From: Sequoia sempervirens | Taxonomy: Eukaryota; Streptophyta; Pinopsida; Cupressales; Cupressaceae | DNA: 64,000 nucleotides | NCBI GenBank assembly: GCA_007258455.2 | Contig: VDFB02114860.1 | Coordinates: forward strand, 43,431-107,430 | Direction: 5' to 3' | Shown: positions 56,446 through 64,000 of the stretch, piece by piece | Layout: each line of letters opens with the position of its first letter | How positions within the stretch are numbered: position 1 is the stretch's first letter | Translations under genes and position numbers: made by a program | The notes under the pieces: model-generated | Seen by the model: the letters and a program-made list of their open reading frames with translations, nothing else | Databases searched by the model: none | What the model was told of the DNA's origin: nothing

Positions 56446-57570
56446 GTCCTCCCTTCCCGAGATTGCTTGTCCTCAAGCAATTGCAAGCTCGGGTGCTGTA
56501 GAATCTGCTCATGCTCCCATGTGGCATCTTCAGCTGGCAAATCTTTCCACCGCACCAAATACTCCTTCACCACCCTATTCCTTAATCTCCTCTCTCGGGT
56601 GTCAACAATCTCTTCAGGGACTAGAACTAAATGTCCCTCCTCATCCAATGGTGGAAGCTCTGAAGAAGAAGTAACCTGCTGACCTAGTGCCTTTTTAAGG
56701 CACGAAACATGAAATACATTGTGAATCTTGCTGCTTTCTGGCAGCTCTAACTCGTATGCTACTTCTCCAACTCTCCTGATAATCCTATATGGTCCATAGA
56801 ATCTGGGCTTGAGCTTCTCGGCTCCGCTTTTTTTGAGAGAGGACTGTCTATAAGGCTGCAAGCGAAGGTATACCAAATCACCAACCTCAAAACTACGCTC
56901 AGTCCTGTGTCTATCAGCATATGTCTTTTGCTGATTTTGTGCCACCTGTAGGTTATCCTTGAGTGCCCTCAAGATATCTTGACTCTCCTGAATCCAATCC
57001 TTGGCTTTGGGAGCCCTGCTCTCACCAAAAGCTATCTCCGTGAATGAAGGTGCATCATAACCGTACAAGGCTCTGAAAGGACTCATCCCAATGGACATAT
57101 GATGAGTGGTATTATAACAATACTCCCCCAAGTGCAACCACTTAATCCACGCCCGCTGCTGTCCTGCAATGTAGTTGCGCAAGTACCCCTCAATCCACTT
57201 GTTAACAATTTTTGTCTGTCCATCTGTCTGAGGGTGATAACTTGTGCTCGGAGTCAACTCAGTACCTACCAACCTAAACAACTCCTGCCAAAATGCACTC
57301 ATCAATCTACTATCCCTATCACTGACTATGTTCCGGGGCAGCCCATGCAATCGAAAGATCTCCCTGAAAAATAACTCAGCCACCTGTGGTGCCCTGTACT
57401 CAATCGGAATAGCAAAGAAGTGAGCGTACTTCGTCAACCGATCCACCACCACAAAGAGACTATCTCTCCCGTGCACCTTAGGTAGACCTGTGATGAAGTC
57501 CATAGAAATGCTCTCCCATTTCTGATCTGGGATAGGTAATGGCTGAAGTAATCCTGCCGGATGTGTATGC
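56424..57570 (-). pseudogene. Element A integrase core, C-terminus and chromodomain
   Basis: Open from [20 protein letters not shown]. The catalytic core has the first D (MDFITG) and second D (SDRDSRL), but the expected glutamate reads lysine: GQTKIVNKW, where B has GQMEIVNKW. Then YCYNTTHHMSIGMSPFRALY, GPY/F-type FYGPYRIIRRVGEVAYE, HNVFHVSCLKKALG, and a chromodomain (RRLRNRVVKEYLVRWKDLPA, EDATWEHEQILQHPS). Ends REGRTVMSPSR, passing the PPT and about seven codons into the LTR. A 5-base deletion near 57585 shifts this out of frame with RT. Confidence 0.93.
56446..56485 (-). other. PPT and palindrome of A
   Basis: Minus strand CGGGAAGGGAGGAC abuts the LTR; ATTGCTTG-TCCT-CAAGCAAT at 56462-56481 is a perfect 8-bp stem. 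Both are inside the pol reading frame. Confidence 0.85.
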
Positions 57571-59133
57571 TCTGACTTGTTCTGAAGTCACACACTCCCT
57601 AACGTGTCTCAATACATCATCTTTGAGGCCCTTCCATGTGAACCTCTCTCTGACCTGTCTGTAAGTTTTGAAATAGCCCTGATGGCCTGCTAAGGGGGTG
57701 TCATGAGAAGCCAACAATATTTTCTCCTTCAATCTAGACTCTGGCACCAAGTAAATTCTATCCTTGTAGTAGATCACATCATCCACTACTCTGTACCTGT
57801 CATCCTGAATCAACCCCTCCAACAACTCACAAGCAAACTTATTCTTGGAGTACTCTACCAGCAAGAGGGATTTCCAATCTGCAGAAATCTCTGAAAGTGA
57901 GCAAGCTGAAGGTCTCCTAGAGAGGGCATCTGCCACAACATTCTTCTTTCCCTTCACGTACTCTATATCAAAATCATAGGCCTGAATCCTGCTAACCCAC
58001 TTTTGCTGCCTCTCATTCAAATCCTTCTGCTCCAAGAAGTATCTGAGACTGTTGTGGTCGGTCCTCACCACAAACTTCCCTCCAACTAAATACTGTCTGA
58101 ATTTCGCCATAATGGCGAGCATCTCCTTATCATAGATGGAGTATAGTCGCTCTGGTCCCCTCAACTTACGGCTCTCAAAAGCTATGGGGTGTCTGTTTTG
58201 CATCAACACTGCTCCTATACCCTCACCTGACGCATCACACTCCAAAACAAACGGCTGTGTGAAATCTGGAAGCGCCAATACTGGACAACTACTCATCACC
58301 TCCTTGAGCTTATCAAAAGCTCGTTGAGCCTCCTCGAACCAACTGAATGCACCTTTCTTTGTCAAATCTGTCAAAGGTGCCCCCAACTGTGAAAATCCCC
58401 TCACAAACCGCCTATAGTAACTGCACAATCCAAAGAAGCCTCGTAACTCTGTGAGTGTCCTGGGTGGTGGCCAATCAAGTATCTCCCGTATCTTCTCCTG
58501 ATGGACCTGTACTCCCTCTGCACTGATAACATGCCCCAAATATAATATCTCTCTAAGGCCAAATTCGCATTTTGAAGCCTTAGCGTAAAGTGACTGCTCC
58601 TCCATAATACTCAAGACCTCGTCAAGATGTCTCAAGTGCTCCTCCCAAGTCCGACTGTAAATGAGCAAGTCATCAAAGAACACCAATAAGAATTTACGCA
58701 ACTGCTTATTGAATATATGATTCATGTAGGACTGAAATGTGGCAGGTGCGTTTGTCAAACCAAATGGCATGACCAAGAACTCATAGTGCCCATAATGACA
58801 TCGAAATGCTGTTTTGTGTATGTCCTGGTCTCTGACCCTTATCTGATGATACCCTGAACGAAGATCAATCTTCGAAAAATACACTGCCCCATGAAGCTCA
58901 TCCAACAACTCATCTATCCTGGGTATAGGGTACCTGTTCTTGATGGTTTTCTTATTAAGAGCTCGGTAATCAATGCACATCCGCATGGTCCCATCCTTCT
59001 TCTTCACCAAGACCACAGAAGAAGCGAATGGACGGGAGCTCGGTCTAATGTGTCCCATCTCAAGCAATTCTTTGATTGCTTTCTCGATCTCATCCTTGAA
59101 TTTCTTAGGATGACGATAGGGGGTAGTTATCAC
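57570..59133 (-). pseudogene. Element A reverse transcriptase, RNase H and integrase zinc finger
   Basis: 551 residues open (57478-59133). [67 protein letters not shown] and catalytic FFDDLLIYS near residue 150. RNase [33 protein letters not shown], then [16 protein letters not shown]; three residues (HAL) are missing after AIM compared with B. Integrase zinc finger: [12 protein letters not shown], then VREC, where the frame breaks before the second C pair. The true N-terminus would be further upstream in the fused polyprotein. RT motifs are all intact. Confidence 0.95.
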
Positions 59134-59169
59134 TGGTTTGGCCCCCTCCTCTAGCTCAACAATATATCG

Positions 59170-59465
59170 CTCAGAATCAGGTGTTGATCAAAATATAATC
59201 TCAATATCACAGATATCCAGCATGATGAAACACTTACGGAATTTACCCGACTCTTGGTGGTGATCCGGACATACGCTTTCGCCCGGTATATGGCAATGCT
59301 CATGCCGAAAATATGCCATGCATCATAGCGGACTGGCAACCAGGCGATCCATTAGATCATGCACCTCCTGCGCGCATTTATATGGAACCGTTCCATGAAC
59401 AGAATCAACCTCGACCGGAATATTGTCGAGAATAGCAGGTATAGTCCGCATGAAAGTCGTAATAA
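59170..59465. other. CpG-rich foreign segment replacing the protease-RT linker of A
   Basis: Gypsy sequence stops after the protease strand RISQLPITLGN and resumes at [11 protein letters not shown] needs about 400 bases between these points; A has about 295 unrelated bases with about 18 CpGs, far more than the flanks. The plus strand holds an open run containing GGDPDIRFRPVYGNAHAENM and PPARIYMEPFHEQNQPRPEY; the minus strand holds AQEVHDLMDRLVASP. No family recognised. It may be captured genomic, foreign or contaminant sequence. Confidence 0.7.
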
Positions 59466-60026
59466 ATTGCCCAAGGTAATAGGCAACTGTGAAATCCTCT
59501 GAGTGCATCTCAATTTATAGCCATCTGCCACCATCACATTAAATCCTTCAAAGTCCTCAGCGGGTAGCATCTGTTTCTCAACTAGGGCTGCATCAATAAA
59601 GTTGTGGGTTGCCCCACTATCAATCAACACACATATGCGATGTCCCTGTAAAACTCCTCTAACTCTAAAAGAATTGAATCTAGGAGTGCCTGATAAGGTA
59701 GCAATGATACCACTCTTACCCTCTCCCTGAGGCTGCTCCTCATTTGAACTGCTGTCATCACTATCTTGAGAAGGCTCGTCATCACTGCTATCATCCTCCG
59801 ACACAATCTCAATAAGGTGAGCTTTGCCTTTCCCTAGGCAGCGGTGTCCTGGTTCCCAACGTTCCTTGCAATGGTAACAAATTCCCTTAATTCTGCATTC
59901 CTTGCGGTACTCCTCATCTGGATCGCTTTTCTTGTTCCCCTTTTTCTGAAAAGGCTTCTTGCCCTTGTTCTTCTGAGGAATAAAAGGTTTAGAAGAGAAT
60001 TTGTTATCAGTTGTGGAGAGCTCCAT
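59466..60026 (-). pseudogene. Element A nucleocapsid knuckle and aspartic protease
   Basis: From MELSTTDNKFSSKPFIPQ through a lysine-rich stretch to the RNA-binding knuckle CYHCKERWEPGHRC (CX2CX7HXC), an acidic serine-rich linker (EDDSSDDEPSQDSDDSSS), then protease RICVLIDSGATHNFIDAALV with D-S-G-A active site and MVADGYKLRCTQRISQLPI. The protease C-terminal strands are missing because of the foreign segment, so it could not be active. Confidence 0.9.
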
Positions 60027-60169
60027 GTCTCTCGCCCTAGTGATCGCGCCCTAGTGATCGCGTTCTGTAGTGAATCGGATTTGAAAGCCTTAATCCAACC
60101 CCGAAGTGGTTCGGATAGACCCTCAATAAAGAGCATAACCAACCTCTGCTTTGAAATATCTGTCACCAA
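59834..60169 (-). pseudogene. gag: Element A gag C-terminal part in a shifted frame
   Basis: MVTDISKQRLVMLFIEGLSE and PLRGWIKAFKSDSLQNAITR continue gag after the first frameshift near 60170. A 14-base tandem duplication (CCCTAGTGATCGCG twice, about 60035-60062) shifts the frame again before the knuckle segment. Normal relatives read these three frames as one. Confidence 0.85.
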
Positions 60170-61035
60170 ACTGCCAATCGCTGAAACTCTGAGATATATG
60201 TGTCTACTGATCCGCTCTGTTTAAGCTGTGCTAACTCCCGGAAATGAAGCTCTGGATCCCTCTGATCAAACCTGTCTATAATTTTCTGTGTGAACTCCAA
60301 GTAGGAGGTGATATTGGCATGCCCTAAAGTGACAAGCCCATGGTACCACCACTCATGCGCCTCACCATCCAAGTGTAGCGTAGCATACTTAATAGCCTCT
60401 ATCTCCAACATGGGGTTTAGTTGGAAATAAGTGTCCAACTTTTGGACCCACGCTCTGGCTGTACATTTACTAGACCCGTCGAAGGAAGGGATTGTGAGTT
60501 TCCCAACCTTGCGTTGGAGATCCTGGTTCTGCTGCCCTCTATTGTTATTCCAAGGTCTATTCCTGTACTTGATAGTGCAAAAATCTGCCAATGACATGGC
60601 AGCATGAAATTCATCTCCCAACGATTGATATTCTCTTAAGTAATCTATAAATCCCTCTCCTTGTGCTTGCTGCTCTTGATTTCCAGCAGGCTGTCCTCCC
60701 AAGAATTGAGGCATGAGAGGCCTCGGAGTAACCCTACTAGCTGTCCTAGCATGGTTATGTGCTGGTATATTGGTGTTGCTGGCCTCTACATTGTTATCAT
60801 GACCGTTTGTCCCATTGTTACCATTATTCCTTTCACCCAAGAGCTGGGTTAGGAGCTGAGCTATCTGTTGTTGACCTCTAGCTAGGTCATTAAGAATCTG
60901 TTGAGTGCTGCCCTCGGGTATGTCATGCCTATCTCCCATAATATCCTCTTCGGATGATGAGTCAGTGTCAAAAGGACCAACACCTCTCCTCCTTTCTCTT
61001 CTGTATGTTATAAACTCACGGTTATCTGGATTCAT
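60163..61035 (-). CDS. gag: Element A gag, N-terminal 290 residues
   Basis: Starts 36 bases after the PBS (MNPDNREFITYRRER). Acidic segment SSSEEDIMGDRHDIPEG, a Q-rich helix (LARGQQQIAQLLTQLLGE), an N-rich linker, then DYLREYQSLGDEFHAAMSLA, the capsid-like part KLTIPSFDGSSKCTARAWVQ, YATLHLDGEAHEWWYHGL and RDPELHFRELAQLKQSGSVD. Ends early (LAVW) through a frameshift near 60165. Forms the particle; the assignment is certain from gag matches to G1 and B. Confidence 0.93.
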   Translation of the reverse strand: MNPDNREFITYRRERRRGVGPFDTDSSSEEDIMGDRHDIPEGSTQQILNDLARGQQQIAQLLTQLLGERNNGNNGTNGHDNNVEASNTNIPAHNHARTASRVTPRPLMPQFLGGQPAGNQEQQAQGEGFIDYLREYQSLGDEFHAAMSLADFCTIKYRNRPWNNNRGQQNQDLQRKVGKLTIPSFDGSSKCTARAWVQKLDTYFQLNPMLEIEAIKYATLHLDGEAHEWWYHGLVTLGHANITSYLEFTQKIIDRFDQRDPELHFRELAQLKQSGSVDTYISEFQRLAVW

Positions 61036-61070
61036 AACATCCCACTACCACACAGGCAGGCAAGAAGCAA

Positions 61071-61082
61071 GCTCTGATACCA
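61071..61082 (-). other. PBS of A
   Basis: Minus strand TGGTATCAGAGC, perfect to the initiator tRNA-Met complement, one base from the LTR. Confidence 0.95.
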
Positions 61083-61083
61083 C

Positions 61084-62680
61084 TGAAATGTGCCCTGCTA
61101 ATTATAACTGAATTTTTTCTGATTTCATACCTTGTGTTTCTATCAAGCATCTGCCTGGATGTTTTGCTTTGACTGATATAATTTCCTGTTTATACCCTTT
61201 CCTTAAACTGAAGTGTTTTAGTGTCTGATTTGTTTGGTTTGAAGGAAGCTCTTATGCAAATCAGTTCAGATAAACCCCATGGAATATTTGCAGGTACCAG
61301 ATAAACAGTACACTAATAGAGTTTAACAATAGTCTAAGCAATTTTCTCAAATAAACTCAGCTTGTTTAATGATAGAAATAAACATTAATTTAAAGAAAAG
61401 TCTGAGTGACAGTACTTAGAGCTGGTTACAAAGCATAGAACAGATTCTCTAGACTAAAACATATTTCTGAGTGATAATATTGATGAGAATATGTGAACAG
61501 CATTATAGCATTTGACCTGTTTCATTCTTCAGTCATTATAGAAAGGTTTCTTGACACAACCAGATTATTTCTATAATAAAGTATTTACAACACCCTTCCA
61601 CCTACAGGACATCCACCTACAGGTTGACAGAATTTAAAGGTGGGACTGCACGTACAATAACAGAAAATGCAAAGAGAAGAACCTGGAAGCAGTGTCTTGG
61701 AACCCACACTGAAATCTCGATCTGCAAGCAGTTGACAGCAGATGGTGTATGAAGAAAGAAGTCGGCCCAGCTTGGAAACAATGCAGATAACACAGCCAAA
61801 GCGAGCAAAATAGAAACCCGAGTTAAGAGCTTCTTTTGGCACTTGTTCTTCAATAAAATGGGACGCCTAACCCACCACCAAATGGAAACGCCTTTTCCAG
61901 ATCTCCAACAGCCGCTACAGCCTCATGGACAGCTGATACAAAGGTCGCCCTTCCTCAAAAAAACGCGCCTCACTGTTTCACATTCTCTTCTCCTCAAAAA
62001 CGAATCAGAAATGGAAGTTTATAACTGAAACATTGCGCCTGGGCTTTCATTGCAGCAAGGCGCCATAAAAAAAAACATATATACTGATTTTATATCGACC
62101 CAAATTGCTGGCAAAATACTGGCGAATGATAATCACGGAAATGATGAAGCAAACCCGTGGGCTGTAATCTCAACACTATGGTGACTTCGATTTGCAAATT
62201 AGAGTCCTTCCTCTTCTCCAAGATGCGATTCCACCAGCTAGGGGTGCTATCTCACACCGAGCGCAGGAGCGTAAGGTCTTCAAATAGCCTAGCAAAGTGC
62301 GACCTGTTCCAGGAATATTCTCAATAATCAAAGGTGCGAATGGTGCATTTTGGCCTCTTTTTATTATTCATTCAACACTTACAAGTGACTTTTTTTTCTA
62401 AAGTAATGTTTTAAATATTTACCAAAGTCACTTTTACACCACAAAGAAAGTGACTTTATAAAGTCCTCATAAAAATAAATATTTCAATGTATCACTTTTC
62501 TTATTTGTAAAGTCACTTAATCAAAATATTTAATTAATTAATTTGCATCACCTCATAAGCAGAGCATGAAATTAGGCGATACACAACTAATTAAATAACG
62601 GTTCCCTTCATTCCAACGTTAGCCTCGGGAACAAAAGGCTAAGTGGCCTCCTGATGTGCTATCGTGAAGGGGACATTACA
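61084..62680 (-). repeat. 5' LTR of A
   Basis: 1597 bp, pairs with 54836-56445. The last three bases ACA precede CTCAC. Confidence 0.95.
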
Positions 62681-62685
62681 CTCAC

Positions 62686-64000
62686 ACCTTTGAATATTCT
62701 TCAAGTACTCTTCCTCTTCTAGGCGCATTTGGGGTGTTGGACTTTCATTTTTAAGTACTTTGAGTATTTTCAATCACTTCTTCCATGATGGCGCAAATCA
62801 TACCCTGAGCTTTCAATTTTCAACACTAGAAGAATCTTATCCTCTCCACTTAGCTTGGGGCGCATTTTGACCTGTGAGCTTCAAGTTTACTTGCCTTGGG
62901 AAATTTTTAATGCTCTTTCCAAGTCTAGGCGCATATCAAATGGTAAGCTTTCATTTTATACCTTGGGCGCATATAGAAGAGTCTTCTTCAAATTCAAAGA
63001 CTTAGAATATTTTCAAGTCCCATATCTTGAAGTTAAGGCGCAAATGAGGCCCTGAGCTTCTATTTTTAATACTTAGAAAAACTTCACATGCCTCTCTTTC
63101 AAAGCTGGGCGCATTTCAGCCTTCATCTTGCAATTTTCATGCCTTAAATCTGGGCGCATATGCCATGAGTAACCCTGAGTTTGTACGCCTTAGAATATTT
63201 TTCAAAACCTCCTCTCTTAGCTGGGCGCATTTTACCCTTGAGGTTTCATTTTTCAAACTTAGTTAGATTTCCCAACCTCAACTTCCTCTTGCTAAGGCGC
63301 ATATGGAACCATGAACTTCTAGTTCCAATGCCTTAGAAACATTTTTGACTTCATCCTCCAACCTGGGCGCAAATAAGCCCTTCTACTTCCAATTTTCAAC
63401 ACTTTAGAACACTTTAGCTAGCATACTACCTTGGCAAGGTGGGGCGCACTTCATCCCCTATACTTTCATTTTCAACCACTTAGAGAATTTTCATCTCTTC
63501 CTTGAAGCTGGGGAGCAAATGAGAGGTCATGCTTTCAATTTTGAACACTTAGAAGAATCCCAATGTACATTTCCATGAAGGGCGCATTTAGGGGTGGGGA
63601 CCTCAAGCTTAAATGCCTTGGAAAATTTTCAATCACCCTCTCTTCTCCTTGGGCGCAAATGGAGGGGTCTCCTTCAAATTTCACAGAGTTAGAAAATTTT
63701 CCAACCTCCTCTCACTTCAAGGGCGCATCTAGAGGTAGCTACTTCCATTTTGCGAAACTCAGGAAATTTTCAAGTTCCTCTTCTCTTTCCAGGAGCATAT
63801 GGAGGGTCCTTCTTCAAATTTTCTTGCCTTAGAAATATTTTTGGAGTCCTCTTCAAAGTTAGGCGCATCTACCACCTGAGGTTTCACTTTATCAACACTT
63901 AGAAAATTTAACCTCCTCCACTCTAGTTTGAGGCGCATTTCACAAGGTGGGCTTCTAGTTTCAAGGACTTAGAAATTTTCGAGACCTCCTCTTCAACTTT
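62686..64000. repeat. 70-bp tandem repeat array with GGCGCA core
   Basis: Cores begin at 62722, 62790, 62859, 62928, 62966, 63037, 63108, 63153, 63224, 63296, 63366, 63443, 63512 (GGAGCA), 63581, 63652, 63722, 63792 (GGAGCA), 63862 and 63932. Spacing is 68-77 bases apart from two short units (38 and 45). Between cores, TTCAATTTTCAA, ACTTAGAAAATTTTCAA and CCTCCTCT recur. The array runs past the window edge. No coding content; open frames at 62855 and 63563 are by-products. Confidence 0.92.

Larger units (their letters stand above)
54836..62680 (-). mobile_element. Gypsy chromovirus A, nearly full length
   Basis: 7845 bp on the minus strand, flanked by CTCAC at 54831-54835 and 62681-62685. 5' LTR 61084-62680, PBS 61071-61082, gag, protease, RT-RNase H, integrase with chromodomain, PPT and 3' LTR 54836-56445. 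Pol domain order places it in Ty3/gypsy, chromodomain branch. Frameshifts and a foreign segment make it inactive as assembled. Confidence 0.96.

Noticed and set aside
57099..57374. 91-codon plus-strand open frame (and similar ones at 18364, 28429, 30391, 30981, 60661)
   Set aside because: Antisense shadows of gypsy pol or gag; no independent motif.
59323..59508. 61-codon minus-strand frame that looks like one protein
   Set aside because: Its first 14 codons are an out-of-frame reading of gypsy protease; only the remainder belongs to the foreign segment.
62686..64000. CRISPR-like regular array
   Set aside because: Units are head-to-tail diverged repeats without unique spacers, in plant DNA; a minisatellite fits.

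Overview
This window is plant nuclear DNA made almost entirely of transposable elements. I find no intact host gene, no rRNA or tRNA gene and no CRISPR array. The evidence for a plant is LTR retrotransposons primed with TGGTATCAGAGC (initiator tRNA-Met), integrases ending in a chromodomain, a hAT element with BED, DUF659 and hATC parts, and GTAAGT...CAG introns. Multi-level nesting and 1.2-2 kb LTRs suggest a large, repeat-rich genome, possibly a gymnosperm, but the species cannot be named from this sequence.

Layout. 1-2265: 5' end of a minus-strand gypsy element (G1). 3.1-13.2 kb: decayed gypsy element G2; its probable 5' LTR is split by a copia solo LTR (8620-9281) and a hAT element (9376-12879). 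11467-21483 and 21484-31648: a 10-kb head-to-tail duplication that cuts through the hAT element and through gypsy element B. 26588-47306: complete element B (minus strand, TSD ACACT). B lies in a plus-strand solo LTR, H (TSD ATAGC), which lies in a copia element, K. B in turn holds solo LTR E in RNase H, LTR-like element C (32285-43413, TSD TACGT) in gag, and a copia fragment in its 5' LTR. C contains element D (35152-43012). 47.7-54.8 kb: LTR-like and low-copy-looking sequence with two possible gene fragments on the minus strand and several degenerate tandem repeats. 54836-62680: nearly full-length chromovirus A (TSD CTCAC), inserted into a 70-bp tandem repeat array that runs to the end of the window.

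The most unusual item is D. It has about 2-kb LTRs that are about 99% alike, a primer binding site and a polypurine tract. Instead of gag-pol it carries one uninterrupted 976-codon acidic, coiled-coil reading frame that I cannot assign to a family. Next to its 3' LTR it keeps the chromoviral tail peptide, so it looks like a non-autonomous chromovirus derivative that must borrow enzymes from relatives such as A or B. Other notable points are a CpG-rich segment of unknown origin replacing the protease-RT linker of A, a hairpin motif shared by the LTRs of several different gypsy families, a 44-bp palindrome with ACGT cores in solo LTR E, and asymmetric small deletions between the two 10-kb copies that raise the possibility of an assembly artefact.
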